From Kiloniellales bacterium (GTDB taxonomy: Bacteria; Pseudomonadota; Alphaproteobacteria; Kiloniellales; JAKSBE01): DNA of 64,000 nucleotides. The notes below the pieces were generated by a model. It made no database searches and had not been told where the DNA came from. It was given only the letters and a program-made list of their open reading frames with translations. Below, piece after piece: positions 17,159 through 25,170 of the stretch. Position 1 is the first letter of the stretch. The number at the start of each line of letters is the position of its first letter. Both the position numbers and the translations under genes were made by a program. Where the stretch lies: contig JASJBF010000028.1 of assembly GCA_030066685.1 (NCBI GenBank), positions 1 through 64,000 of the forward strand, read 5' to 3'.

Positions 17159-18184
17159 ATGGAGACCCGCGCCAATTACCTTCTAGTCGGCAGCTTCGTC
17201 CTGGCGCTGGCCCTCGGCCTGATCGGCTTCGTGATCTGGCTGGCCAAGGTGCAGTTCGACACCCAGTTCTCCCGCTACGACATCTACTTCGAGAGCTCGA
17301 TCACGGGTCTGCAGGTCGGCGGCCAGGTCAAGTACCGCGGCATCACCGTCGGCGAGGTGACCTCGATCACGATCGACCCGAGCGACGTCACGCGGGTGCT
17401 GGTCACCATCGAGGTCGAGGCCGACACCCCGGTCCGCGAGGACACGGTCGCGACCCTGAACCTGCTGAGCCTGACCAGCGGCGCGCTGTTCATCCAGCTG
17501 ACGGGCGGATCCCACGTCTCCCCGCCGCTGATCGCCAAGCCGGGCCAGCGGCTGCCGGTGATCAGGTCCGAGCCCCTGGCCTTCGACAAGCTGATCGGCA
17601 GCATCGACGACATCCTGATTCAGGTGGCCGACATCCTGAACGCGGAGAACCGCCAAGCCATCTCGCAGACCCTGCAGAACGTTGCGACGATCACCGCCGC
17701 CCTCGCGGAGCGGCGCGAGGAGATCGACCAGCTGATCGCCGACGCTTCGGCGATGACCGCGAGCCTGCGCGGCGCGGCGGAAAGCGTCGAGACCCTGACG
17801 AAACGGCTGGACCGCACCGTCGGCGGGGTTCTCGAGCAGGCGGAGGCGGTGCTCGGCGCCTTCGAGGAGGTCGCGCGCAACATGGACGGGGTCATCGAGG
17901 AGAACGCGGCCAACATCGAAGACACGATCGACGACCTTCGGGACATGGCCGACGGCCTGCGCAAGCTGTCCGAGGAAGCCAAGGCCCTGGTCGCCGAGAA
18001 CCGCGGGCCGATCCGCGACTTCACCGAGACCGGCCTCTACGAGCTCTCGACGCTTCTGACCGAGGCGCGCGAGCTCGTCGTCTCCTTCAAGCGCGTGGCG
18101 ACCGAGGTCGAGCGCGATCCGGCGCGCTTCCTCTTTGGCGATCAGCAGCAGGGCTATGAAGCAGGCTTGGACACCGCCCAGTAG
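17159..18184 (+). CDS. mlaD: MlaD-family MCE protein
   Basis: 341-residue MCE-domain protein. One N-terminal membrane anchor (about residues 7-29) is followed by the MCE domain (about 38-115), with the hallmark VGGQVKYRGITVGEV and the later LTSGALFIQL. The region from about 150 to 330 is predominantly helical with heptad character (for example RREEIDQLIADASAMTASLR), longer than E. coli MlaD (183 residues) and like the extended alphaproteobacterial forms. It forms the periplasmic ring through which lipids pass. The 3' end overlaps the next gene's start by 29 bases. Confidence 0.94.
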   Translation: METRANYLLVGSFVLALALGLIGFVIWLAKVQFDTQFSRYDIYFESSITGLQVGGQVKYRGITVGEVTSITIDPSDVTRVLVTIEVEADTPVREDTVATLNLLSLTSGALFIQLTGGSHVSPPLIAKPGQRLPVIRSEPLAFDKLIGSIDDILIQVADILNAENRQAISQTLQNVATITAALAERREEIDQLIADASAMTASLRGAAESVETLTKRLDRTVGGVLEQAEAVLGAFEEVARNMDGVIEENAANIEDTIDDLRDMADGLRKLSEEAKALVAENRGPIRDFTETGLYELSTLLTEARELVVSFKRVATEVERDPARFLFGDQQQGYEAGLDTAQ

Positions 18185-18875
18185 CCGGCGGGGGGCCGGT
18201 CCCGCCGGGGGACGCCGCCGAGGATCGAAGACGGGGGTCCCGCGGCGGCGGATCCTGAGTCTGGCGGCGGCCGGGCCCCTGGCCGCGCTGGCGGCGGCCT
18301 GCGAGCTTTCGGTGCCGGGCCAGGGCCCGCCGCCCAACCTCTATCGCCTGACGCCGAAGAGCCGCTTCCGCGACGACCTGCCCGTGGTCGACTGGCAGCT
18401 GATCCTCGAGCCGCCGATCGCCGACGCCAGCCTGAACACGACCCGCGTCGCCCTGCAGCGGGATCCGACGCAGCTGGAGTACTACGCCCGCTCCAGCTGG
18501 ACCGACCTGGCGCCGCAGATGGTCCAGACCCTGATGGTCGAATCCTTCGAGAACTCGGGCCGGATCGTCTCGATCGGCCGCGAGGCCATCGGCCTGCGCG
18601 CGGACTTCGTCCTCAAGTCGGAGCTGCGGGAGTTCCAGGCCGAGTACTTCCAGGGCGGCAATCCCCAGGTCCGGGTCGCCATCAACGTCAAGCTGGTGAA
18701 GATGCCGAAGCGGGCCATCGTCGGCTCGACCAACTTCGAGCACCTCAGCCCGGCCGAGGCCGACAACATGCCCGATATCATCGCCGCCTTCGATGAAGCC
18801 CTCGGCAAGGTCCTGCGCCGCCTGGTCGAATGGACCATCCTGACCGGCGAGGACAATTCACAGCAGACGGCCTGA
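18156..18875 (+). CDS. ABC-type transport auxiliary lipoprotein (PqiC/YmbA type)
   Basis: 239-residue lipoprotein of the ABC-transporter auxiliary component family, which accompanies MCE operons and is thought to sit at the outer membrane. An RRRILSLAAAGPLAALAAAC segment ends in a lipobox cysteine at about residue 49, so the n-region is unusually long and Arg-rich. The mature part starts PNLYRLTPKSRF, the family entry block, and contains VDWQLILEPP. The ATG at 18156 lies within the mlaD 3' end; a later in-frame start nearer the lipobox is possible. Together with mlaE, mlaF and mlaD it completes a transporter set. Confidence 0.88.
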   Translation: MKQAWTPPSSRRGAGPAGGRRRGSKTGVPRRRILSLAAAGPLAALAAACELSVPGQGPPPNLYRLTPKSRFRDDLPVVDWQLILEPPIADASLNTTRVALQRDPTQLEYYARSSWTDLAPQMVQTLMVESFENSGRIVSIGREAIGLRADFVLKSELREFQAEYFQGGNPQVRVAINVKLVKMPKRAIVGSTNFEHLSPAEADNMPDIIAAFDEALGKVLRRLVEWTILTGEDNSQQTA

Positions 18876-18903
18876 GCCTGATGACCGGCCTTGGGGACTC
18901 CTC

Positions 18904-18950
18904 CTAGGGCACTATCCGAGGCGATTCCATCTGATCGCACAATGCCTTAG
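18904..18950. repeat. Two-hairpin repeat family, degenerate copy
   Basis: A 47-base imperfect inverted repeat beginning CTAGGGCACTATCCGA and ending AATGCCTTAG. Its ends and its ATTCCATCTG core match the long hairpin at 27488-27549, with the centre deleted. It lies between convergent genes and touches the stop codon of the GYF-domain gene, so it may also act as a bidirectional terminator. Confidence 0.6.
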
Positions 18951-19561
18951 AGGAAGGCTTTGGGGTCTTCGATGGGTTCTTCCCTGGCGAGCAGCAGCCA
19001 GCCTCTGATGGCGCGGTAGACCACCCACAGCCACGCGGCGAGCAGGAACAGCCAGCCGATGAAGAAGATGGCCGTGAAGCTGCCGACCAGCGCCACCGGC
19101 AGGGCGATCCAGAAGGTCCGGATCTGCCAGACGTAGTGCGATTCCAGCCAGGTGCCGCGGGCGCCCGCGCGGTTCACGTGGGCCAGTATGGCGCCGATCA
19201 CCACCAGCGGCGCCGAGACCCCGAGGAGCAGCGAGGCGTAGAGGCCGTAAGCAACGTGTGCCCAGAGGGAGTCGGGCGCCCCGGACGCCACCATGGCGGC
19301 GTCCCGCTCGGCCGGGGCGGTCTGTGGCGGCGGCGCCGCGCTGCCGGGCTGGCGATCGAAGAGCGGCGCCAGCTCGGGGTCGTCGCGGGCGATCCGCCAG
19401 TCGTCGCTGCCCGCCCGGGACAGCAGGGAATGCGGGCTGATCCGGCCTTCTCCGAGGTAGCGGGCGATCTCGTCACGGCCGTAGGGGCCGTGGCTCCCGT
19501 CGCCGACCTTGAGGAACCACCGGGTTTCGCCTTCTTCGAAAGCCTGTTCCGCTGTGCTCAT
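18947..19561 (-). CDS. GYF-domain (DUF4339) membrane protein
   Basis: 204 residues. The first 70 residues form a GYF_2/DUF4339 domain: WFLKVGDGSHGPYGRDEI followed by an R-I-S-P-H-S-L-L motif and DDWRIA. A proline/alanine linker follows, then three hydrophobic segments (about 105-130, 145-170 and 170-190), with the HYVWQIRTFW motif seen in DUF4870-type membrane domains. GAGGGGATC precedes the ATG. GYF-like domains bind proline-rich peptides in eukaryotes; in bacteria they are common N-terminal parts of membrane proteins without known function. The gene is downstream of the nitrile hydratase genes on the same strand with a gap of 120 bases, so a link is possible but unproven. Confidence 0.82.
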   Translation of the reverse strand: MSTAEQAFEEGETRWFLKVGDGSHGPYGRDEIARYLGEGRISPHSLLSRAGSDDWRIARDDPELAPLFDRQPGSAAPPPQTAPAERDAAMVASGAPDSLWAHVAYGLYASLLLGVSAPLVVIGAILAHVNRAGARGTWLESHYVWQIRTFWIALPVALVGSFTAIFFIGWLFLLAAWLWVVYRAIRGWLLLAREEPIEDPKAFL

Positions 19562-19681
19562 GATCCCCTCTTTCCCGGCGCGCCCTACCGCGTCACCGTC
19601 GGCCGTCTTCGCGCCGTTCCCCGAAGATTTGGGGTCGGGTCGCCCGGGAATCCAGGTCCGAGACAGTGGTTTCCTTATGAT

Positions 19682-20299
19682 TCAGTGACTTGCGCTTGCC
19701 TTCGGCAGCGTCACGCCGATCATGGCGTCCCGGGTCACCAGCGCGGCGAGCCTGTCCTCGTCCCAGCCCTCGGTGCCCGCCGGGCGCTGCGGCAGCACCA
19801 TGTAGCGCATGTCGGCGGTGGAGTCGTGGACCCGGACCTCGACCTCCGACGGGATTTCGGTGCCGAACTCCCGCAGCACGGCGCGCGGTTCGCGGACCAC
19901 CCGGGAGCGGTAGGGGCGGGCCTTGTACCAGTCCGGCGGCAGGCCCAGCAGGAAGCGGGGGTAGCAGGAACAGAGCGTGCAGACGATGACATTATGGACT
20001 TCCGGGCCGTTCTCGACCACGACCAGGTGCGTCGGCCCCATGTCGATGCCCAGCTCGGCGCAGGCGGCCGAGCCGTCGGCCAGAAGGCGGGCCTTGAACG
20101 CGGGGTCGCACCAGGCGCGCGCGACCACTCGGGCGCCCTGGGCCGGGCTGCGCGCATCCATGGCCTCGACCGTGGCGCGGACCTCGTCGGCGGTCAGGAC
20201 GCCCTTCTCGATCAGCAGCTCCCGGACCGCGGTCTCCATGACCTGGTAGTAGCTGAGCGGTCCGCCCTGGTCGGGCGGCGGCGTGTGATCGTGGCTCAT
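19682..20299 (-). CDS. Cobalt-type nitrile hydratase alpha / thiocyanate hydrolase gamma
   Basis: 205-residue catalytic subunit. The metal site is C107-T-L-C110-S-C112; threonine at the second position marks the cobalt type (iron enzymes have serine). After it, GLPPDWYK and YRSRVVREPRAVL are family-typical. The residues right after the claw read CYPRFLL, whereas characterised enzymes usually have CYPWPVL, so the active-site surroundings differ. Its ATG overlaps the stop of the SH3-type subunit (ATGA). Because the beta chain is split into two genes as in thiocyanate hydrolase (ScnABC), both a nitrile hydratase and a thiocyanate hydrolase are possible. Nothing in the sequence picks the substrate. 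Confidence 0.9.
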   Translation of the reverse strand: MSHDHTPPPDQGGPLSYYQVMETAVRELLIEKGVLTADEVRATVEAMDARSPAQGARVVARAWCDPAFKARLLADGSAACAELGIDMGPTHLVVVENGPEVHNVIVCTLCSCYPRFLLGLPPDWYKARPYRSRVVREPRAVLREFGTEIPSEVEVRVHDSTADMRYMVLPQRPAGTEGWDEDRLAALVTRDAMIGVTLPKASASH

Positions 20300-20598
20300 G
20301 GCGCGCTCTTACCTCCCGACAGGGGTTCCAGCCAATGCTCGTAGATCTCGACCTCGACGCAGTCGCCGTCCCGCCCCCGGTAGTCCGGCCAGATCTCGCC
20401 CTGGGCGAAGCGGACGCGATAGAGCGGGCGGGCCGGGAGGCCGTCGCGGCCGTAGGCCAGCTCCTCCGGGTTGGGAAAGCTGCCGCAGATCCGCTCGATG
20501 ACGCCCGCCTTGCCGCGCACGTAGGTCGGGGTGCGCAGGTGGCCCGGCGGATGGGCGAAGTGGACGCGGACGCGGTCCCCGGGGGCGAAGCGGGCCAT
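20296..20598 (-). CDS. Nitrile hydratase beta C-terminal-half / thiocyanate hydrolase alpha-like subunit
   Basis: 100-residue protein equivalent to the C-terminal SH3-like half of nitrile hydratase beta chain, or to ScnA. Diagnostic stretches are FAPGDRVRVHFAHPPGHLRT, PTYVRGKAGVIERICG and LYRVRFAQGEIW. In nitrile hydratase the arginines of this half hydrogen-bond to the oxidised claw cysteines; the Arg in the HLRTPTYVRG region is the likely equivalent. ATG at 20598 was chosen; a TTG three codons earlier overlaps the upstream stop and is possible. It overlaps the next gene by four bases, so equal expression of the subunits is likely. Confidence 0.9.
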   Translation of the reverse strand: MARFAPGDRVRVHFAHPPGHLRTPTYVRGKAGVIERICGSFPNPEELAYGRDGLPARPLYRVRFAQGEIWPDYRGRDGDCVEVEIYEHWLEPLSGGKSAP

Positions 20599-20603
20599 GG
20601 CGG

Positions 20604-20942
20604 TCAAGACCGGCTGTCCGGATCGGCCGCCTCGCGGCCCTCGACCTCGGCCATCTTGCGGCCGAGTTCCTCGCTGGTCAGGACGCCCTTCTCCAGCAGG
20701 TTACCGGTCACCGAGGCGATCCAGCGCTCGTAGTAGGTCATCTCCTCGTAGGCGGTCTCGCCGAGCTGCTCGATCCCGCGGCGCAGCTCGTCGACCCGCA
20801 GCAGGCGCCGCCGCTTGTCCGACAACAACACCAGCAGGGCGTCGACCCGCTTCTCCCAGAGCGCGTAGTCGTGCTCGCTGCGTTCCACCTGCCCGGCCGG
20901 CAGGCCGCCCATGTCGTGGACCCCGCGCCCCGGCTCGCTCAT
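20604..20942 (-). CDS. Nitrile hydratase beta N-terminal-half / thiocyanate hydrolase beta-like subunit
   Basis: 112-residue protein equivalent to the N-terminal half of nitrile hydratase beta, or to ScnB. It has the HDMGG motif near the start and the helical block AYEEMTYYERWIASVTGNLLE, followed by LEKGVLTSEEL, which is closely echoed in the alpha subunit (IEKGVLTADEV). Start 20942 is supported by AGGAGG with normal spacing. It is the first gene of the three-subunit operon. The usual activator/cobalt-insertion gene is not found before or after it within the window. Confidence 0.88.
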   Translation of the reverse strand: MSEPGRGVHDMGGLPAGQVERSEHDYALWEKRVDALLVLLSDKRRRLLRVDELRRGIEQLGETAYEEMTYYERWIASVTGNLLEKGVLTSEELGRKMAEVEGREAADPDSRS

Positions 20943-21129
20943 CGCCTGCCTCCTGTGTTGTGCCTTCAGATTGCCCCAGCGATCGTGACCGTACAAGCGG
21001 GCGTCGCGGCTGTTCCGGGGGTTTACCCGGCCTTAACCGCAATTGCCGAAACTCTTGGATCCGCGGGCGCCGCGGTCAGGCGGCCGCCGGCGGCCAGGCA
21101 ATCCCGCGACACAGATTGGGTGATCAAAG

Positions 21130-21951
21130 ATGGGCAGCATGTGGACGGGAGCGCTCGGCGAGCTCGAGACCGAGGTGCTTTCCAGCGGATCGATCAGCGC
21201 CGAAGGCGTCTTGAAGCTGCGCCGGAAGATCTACGGCGACGGTGAGATCAAGCAGGACGAAGCCGACTTCCTGTTTCACCTGAACCAGAAGAGCGACGGT
21301 AACGATCCCGCCTGGGACGAGTTCTACGTCGAGGCCCTGACCGACTACTTCGTCTGGAAGCGCGGGCCGAACGGCGCCCTGAACGACGACGATGCCCGGC
21401 AGCTGATCGACCGCATCGGCGGCGACGACATGATCGAGCATCCGACCGAGCTGAAGCTGCTCAGCAATATCCTCTATCGGGCGCAGAGCGTGCCCCAGAG
21501 CCTTTGCGTCTTCGCCCTCAAGGCGGTGCGCGACAGCGTGCTCTCGGACAATCCGAAGGTGATCGGCGCGGGCCGCCAGCCCGGGGTGATCGACTCCGAA
21601 GACGTGCAGATGATCCAGCGGATCATCTACGGCATGGGCTCCGACGGCGGCATCGCGGTCGACAAGGAGGAGGCGGAGCTGCTCTTCGACCTCAACAACC
21701 GCAGCGCCAAGGCGGCCAACGACCCCTCCTGGACGACCCTCTTCGTCAAGGCGATCACCATGTATGTCCTCTTCAAGGGCGACTCGCCCAACCGGATCGA
21801 CCAGGACGAGGCGGCCTGGCTGATCGCCCATATCGAGGCGGACGGCCAGCACGACGCGGCGGAGAAGGAGCTCCTGGCCTATCTGAAACGCGAGGCGGAG
21901 TACATTCACAGCGACCTCGATCCGCTGCTGGCGAAGCTCGGGGTCGAGTGA
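21130..21951 (+). CDS. Internally duplicated acidic protein of unknown function
   Basis: 273-residue soluble acidic protein I cannot assign. It carries two similar halves. Half one (about residues 24-100) has KIYGDGEIKQDEADFLFHLN, a WDEFYVEALTDYFVW block, then GALNDDDARQLIDRI. Half two (about 158-245) has GGIAVDKEEAELLFDLNNR, SWTTLFVKAITMYVLF, then NRIDQDEAAWLIAHI. Each half thus repeats an acidic D-x-x-E-A-x-x-L-F loop-helix that looks like a degenerate EF-hand or TerB-type helical bundle. No signal or membrane segment is seen. A second in-frame ATG at 21139 is a possible start. A good terminator follows. Confidence 0.75.
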   Translation: MGSMWTGALGELETEVLSSGSISAEGVLKLRRKIYGDGEIKQDEADFLFHLNQKSDGNDPAWDEFYVEALTDYFVWKRGPNGALNDDDARQLIDRIGGDDMIEHPTELKLLSNILYRAQSVPQSLCVFALKAVRDSVLSDNPKVIGAGRQPGVIDSEDVQMIQRIIYGMGSDGGIAVDKEEAELLFDLNNRSAKAANDPSWTTLFVKAITMYVLFKGDSPNRIDQDEAAWLIAHIEADGQHDAAEKELLAYLKREAEYIHSDLDPLLAKLGVE

Positions 21952-22345
21952 TCGCCAGACCTCGATAGAGATTTCTGCAGGGGAAGCGGGGGCGGTCGGG
22001 CTCGGGCTCGGCCGCCCTTCTTCCGTCCGGGACGCCTGGTTTCGATCGCCTTGGCGGTGGTCCGAACACGGCCCGGCGCGGCGACGGAACTCCAGAGAAG
22101 AGTTTGGTTTGCGGCGGCAGGGCTGTTAATCTCTTGCTAACAATAACCCGCAAGAATTCCGTTGCCGCAGGCCGCAGCGACGGATGCCGGTTCTCTGGCG
22201 GAACGGCAGGGGTGCGAGGAACAGCGAAGTGGCGGACGGCGCAGTGCCTTCCCAAAATGCCGCCACAATCCTCGCGCAAGCTCAACCGCAGTCGACCGGC
22301 CTTGCCGGGGCCTTGACGCGGGGGTTTCGAGAGCATTCGACGGCC
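21952..22345. other. Intergenic region before bactofilin genes, 394 bases
   Basis: Holds the terminator of the preceding gene (21990-22024), then an AT-richer stretch around 22100-22160. A possible promoter there is TTGGTT, 17 bases, TAATCT (about 22110-22138). No trusted ORF is seen. The reading frame of the first bactofilin stays open leftwards through this region, but without a good start or conserved sequence. Confidence 0.5.
21990..22024 (+). terminator. Rho-independent-like terminator
   Basis: Nine-pair stem GGGCGGTCG / CGGCCGCCC (one G-U pair) with a ten-base loop, followed by TTCTTCC. It lies 38 bases after the stop of the internally duplicated protein. Confidence 0.65.
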
Positions 22346-22819
22346 ATGCGGAGGATTCATCGTTTCGGCAGAAGCGAAGGCGCTTCGCTGATGAGGGCGC
22401 AGCGGCTCCTGCGCGCCGTCGAGCAGCGCACGGAGGCCCGGCGTCCCGCCCGGAGCGGCGCGTCGGGTGTGACCAGGGTCGGCCCGGACCTTGTGATCCG
22501 GGGCGTGGTCGAAGGCGGCGGCCAGATCGAGGTCCAGGGCAAGGTCGAGGGCCAGGTCAGATGCCGTGAGGTCAACGTCGCCGAGGGCGGACGCATCGAG
22601 GGCTCGGTGATGGCCGAGCGGGTGCAGATCGGTGGTGCCGTCGAGGGCCCGGTCCGGGCCACGACGGTCGAGATAACAAAGACGGCTAGGGTCGTGGGCA
22701 ACATCACCCACCTCAACTTATCCGTCGAAGCAGGCGCCTACCTCGAGGGTCGGCGGCCCTGGCGGCCGCGTCCCTTGGGTGACGAAAAGGAACAGTTCAC
22801 ATTTGCGGAGACGGATTGA
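22346..22819 (+). CDS. Bactofilin-family protein 1
   Basis: 157-residue bactofilin, a polymer-forming cytoskeletal protein. The right-handed beta-helix core runs from about residue 50 to 135: TRVGPDLVIRGVVEGGGQIE, then repeated V-x-G-x-V steps such as GKVEGQVRCREVNV and EGGRIEGSVMAERVQIGG. The N-terminal 45 residues are basic and could contact membrane or DNA. The start is uncertain: 22346 (used here) and 22391 are both ATG with weak ribosome sites. A second bactofilin follows after 1 base, so the two are probably co-expressed partners. Bactofilins in alphaproteobacteria localise cell-wall enzymes or stalk and polar functions. Confidence 0.85.
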   Translation: MRRIHRFGRSEGASLMRAQRLLRAVEQRTEARRPARSGASGVTRVGPDLVIRGVVEGGGQIEVQGKVEGQVRCREVNVAEGGRIEGSVMAERVQIGGAVEGPVRATTVEITKTARVVGNITHLNLSVEAGAYLEGRRPWRPRPLGDEKEQFTFAETD

Positions 22820-22820
22820 C

Positions 22821-23297
22821 ATGTTCAGCAAGAGCGATAAGCCGACCTCGACGGAAACCACGAACACACCCGCGCCGACCCCGGCGGCGGCACCCAAGGC
22901 GGCGGGCGTGCCCTCGATCATCTCGTCGGACCTCAAGGTGATCGGCGACCTGGAAAGCGACGGCGACCTGCAGATCGACGGCACGGTCGAGGGCGACGTG
23001 CGCAGCAAGAACGTGATCATCGGCGAGACCGCGAACATCAAGGGCTCGATCGCGGCGGACACAGTGCGGGTCTGCGGCCGGGTCGACGGCGAGGTCCGGG
23101 CCGACAAGGTGGTGCTAATGAAAACCGCCCAGGTTACCGGCGACATCGTCCACAAGAGCCTTTCGATTGAGGCCGGCTCGTCCTTCGAGGGCAACTGCCG
23201 GCGCATGGAGGCGGGTTCCGGCAAGGCCGCGGGCAGCGACAAGGTCCAGGCGCTGAAGCCTTCGCCGACGGGCAACGCCCAGCCGGCCGCCGGCTGA
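22821..23297 (+). CDS. Bactofilin-family protein 2
   Basis: 158-residue bactofilin. A Pro/Thr/Ala-rich N-terminal tail (about residues 1-28) is followed by the beta-helix core: SIISSDLKVIGDLESDGDLQ, DGTVEGDVRSKNVIIGE, IKGSIAADTVRVCGRVDGEV and TAQVTGDIVHKSLSIEAGS. This is a canonical bactofilin pattern with clearer periodicity than bactofilin 1. The C-terminal 30 residues are a low-complexity tail. The ATG lies immediately after the upstream stop (TGACATG). A GC-rich hairpin follows at 23309. Confidence 0.92.
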   Translation: MFSKSDKPTSTETTNTPAPTPAAAPKAAGVPSIISSDLKVIGDLESDGDLQIDGTVEGDVRSKNVIIGETANIKGSIAADTVRVCGRVDGEVRADKVVLMKTAQVTGDIVHKSLSIEAGSSFEGNCRRMEAGSGKAAGSDKVQALKPSPTGNAQPAAG

Positions 23298-23308
23298 AGC
23301 TCGGAGCC

Positions 23309-23332
23309 GGGGTGTGCCCGCGGGCGCACCCC
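23309..23332. terminator. GC-rich hairpin between convergent genes
   Basis: Ten-pair stem GGGGTGTGCC / GGCGCACCCC with loop CGCG, 12 bases after the bactofilin 2 stop. It has no T-run, so termination efficiency is uncertain. The next gene converges from the right. Confidence 0.45.
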
Positions 23333-23432
23333 GTCCACATATCCCGCTTTCCTCAAGCGATCGAGACCGCGATTCAGATATGAGGTCGGATCCACCTCAG
23401 ATCATCATACTCCAGGCCGCGCCGATCCGGTC

Positions 23433-24395
23433 TCAGCGGCGACGCAGCTCGGCGACCACCGGCAGGTGATCCGATCCCAGGTCCGGGCCGACGCGCCGCG
23501 CCACCGCCTCCATGCCCCGGCCCAGCAGAATATGATCGATGGGCAGGCCGAACAGCGGGATGCGGCTGACCCAAGTCGCGGTCAGCGGAAACCCCCGGGC
23601 GCTGTCCCGAAGCCGGCCGCGCTCGAGCGCCTCGGCGAAGATCGGCGCCCAGGGCGAGGTGTTGAGATCGCCCAGCAGGACCACGGCGCCTCCCGGGGCG
23701 CGTTGGGCCTTGCCCGCGGCGAGCCGGATCTGCTTGTCGCGCAGCGGGCTGGAGCCGAGGGGATTGGCGGCGTGCAGGCCGATGATCGTCACGCAGCCCT
23801 TGCGGCCCGCCGGCGGATCGGGACAGACCCGCGCGCTGAGAACCGGCAGGTTGGGGGAGATCCGGCGGTCGAAGCGGACCGCCTGCAGCGGCAGGCGGCT
23901 GATCAGCACGACGTCGAAGGTCGAGCCCAGGCGATCCACGGCTTGGTGCGGATAGTCCTTGCGCAGCCGCTCCAGCCAGGGCCGGACGTCGGGCGGCAGC
24001 TCGGTCAGCAGCGCGAAGTTCGGCTTCTCGTCGGCCAGGTAGGCCTCAATGGCCGCCAGGTCGGCGTGCCGGTTGTGCAGGTTGAAGGTCAGAGCCTTGA
24101 GGCGCGACGGTTCGGCGGCTTCGGCGCGCTCGAAGGGATCCGAAAGGTAGGGCCAAACCGGGTAGAGGTTGACCAGGAGAAGGGCGCCGGCCAGGGCGGC
24201 GCCCGAGGCCGAGCGCAGGGCCATGGCGATGACCAGCAGGATCGCCGAGCCGGCGGCGAGCTGGACCTTGAAATGGCTGAACAGCGCTAGCCCCCAGTGC
24301 AGGCCTCCGACCAGGCCGGCGAGGGTGGCCCCCAGCCCGCCCAGCAGGCCGAGCAGGAGGATCGTGCGCAGCGACAGCATGCCCAGGTGTCTCAT
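23433..24395 (-). CDS. Membrane-anchored endonuclease/exonuclease/phosphatase-family protein
   Basis: 320 residues. The first 95 residues contain about three hydrophobic segments, so the catalytic part is probably membrane-tethered. Residues about 100-320 are an EEP domain: LKALTFNLHNRHADLAAIEA holds the metal-binding N and the downstream E, then IIGLHAANPLG, VVLLGDLNTSPWAPIFAEAL (catalytic D and N) and the C-terminal PIDHILLGRG and LGSDHLPVVAEL with the catalytic DH pair. All core residues look intact, so the protein may act as a phosphodiesterase or phosphatase on nucleic acids, lipids or sugars. The substrate is unknown. It is transcribed away from the methyltransferase operon with a gap of 214 bases. 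Confidence 0.88.
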   Translation of the reverse strand: MRHLGMLSLRTILLLGLLGGLGATLAGLVGGLHWGLALFSHFKVQLAAGSAILLVIAMALRSASGAALAGALLLVNLYPVWPYLSDPFERAEAAEPSRLKALTFNLHNRHADLAAIEAYLADEKPNFALLTELPPDVRPWLERLRKDYPHQAVDRLGSTFDVVLISRLPLQAVRFDRRISPNLPVLSARVCPDPPAGRKGCVTIIGLHAANPLGSSPLRDKQIRLAAGKAQRAPGGAVVLLGDLNTSPWAPIFAEALERGRLRDSARGFPLTATWVSRIPLFGLPIDHILLGRGMEAVARRVGPDLGSDHLPVVAELRRR

Positions 24396-24609
24396 CCTTC
24401 GTCTTCTGCCTCAGGATCTTGGCCAGATCATGGCCGCCCGGGTCATCGTCGACGCACCCTCGCGCTCTCCGATCGGATGAAAGATCGGCCGCCGTTCAAT
24501 TGAAACCGGATAGGCATCTCTATCGCTATGAGACGGATCAAACTTCGCACATCCGACTTCGGTCTGGCGGACGCCGGCCTGGCAACGCCGGGGGCGCGAT
24601 GCGGGCTGG

Positions 24610-25170
24610 TCAGTCGTAGATCCGCTCGAACATCAGGCTGAAGATCTCCAGAGGCCGGCGGATCAGCCGGACCGGCGCGCGATGGCCGTGCAGCTCGGAG
24701 AAGTACCATTCGTAGCGGGCGAAGGCCGCACCGCGCATCGTTCGCGAGGCCTTGTCGCTGAGCGCAGCGGCGCAGTGGTAGGCCGCCGTCGCCTCGGCCA
24801 GCCGCGGCGGCACGCGGAGGCGCTCGCTGCCCAGGTGCAGGCAGGGCGTCTCCTCGATCGTCAGGACGCTGTCCTCGGCATCCTTGGTGACGAAGACCAC
24901 GCGGGCGTGCCGGAGAAAGAAGCGGCTGCGGTTGTCGAGGTCGATCAGCAGCGCCTGCTGCGGCGTCGGGTGCGGCAGGTGCAGGCCGACCCGGCTGTCC
25001 TGCCCGTCCAGCACCTCGACCTTGCCGCCGACCTGGTAGATCGCCTCCAGGGTCACCGGCCGGGGCCAGTAGGCGTCGTAGAAGCACCACAGCAGCCCCA
25101 GGGCCAGAGGCGCGATGATCAAGGTCGCGATGACGGGCAGGTTGCCCGATTTGCCGTCACGTGACGCCAT
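24610..25170 (-). CDS. Membrane-anchored hypothetical protein of methyltransferase operon
   Basis: 186 residues, not recognised. One membrane segment lies at about residues 12-30 (PVIATLIIAPLALGLLW); the rest is hydrophilic with mixed strands and three cysteines, and ends LEIFSLMFERIYD. The N terminus inside, then helix, predicts a periplasmic C-terminal domain. It overlaps the upstream methyltransferase gene by 14 bases, so it should be co-translated with it. The 213-base region downstream contains no clear gene. Function unknown; possibly an accessory of the core-MetE/methyltransferase pair. Confidence 0.72.
   Translation of the reverse strand: MASRDGKSGNLPVIATLIIAPLALGLLWCFYDAYWPRPVTLEAIYQVGGKVEVLDGQDSRVGLHLPHPTPQQALLIDLDNRSRFFLRHARVVFVTKDAEDSVLTIEETPCLHLGSERLRVPPRLAEATAAYHCAAALSDKASRTMRGAAFARYEWYFSELHGHRAPVRLIRRPLEIFSLMFERIYD

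Noticed and set aside
24480-24545. TCAATTG and GGATCAAAC motifs here resemble those near 38880-38925
   Set aside because: Only short AT-rich words match; I could not align the flanks, so a repeat family is not supported.
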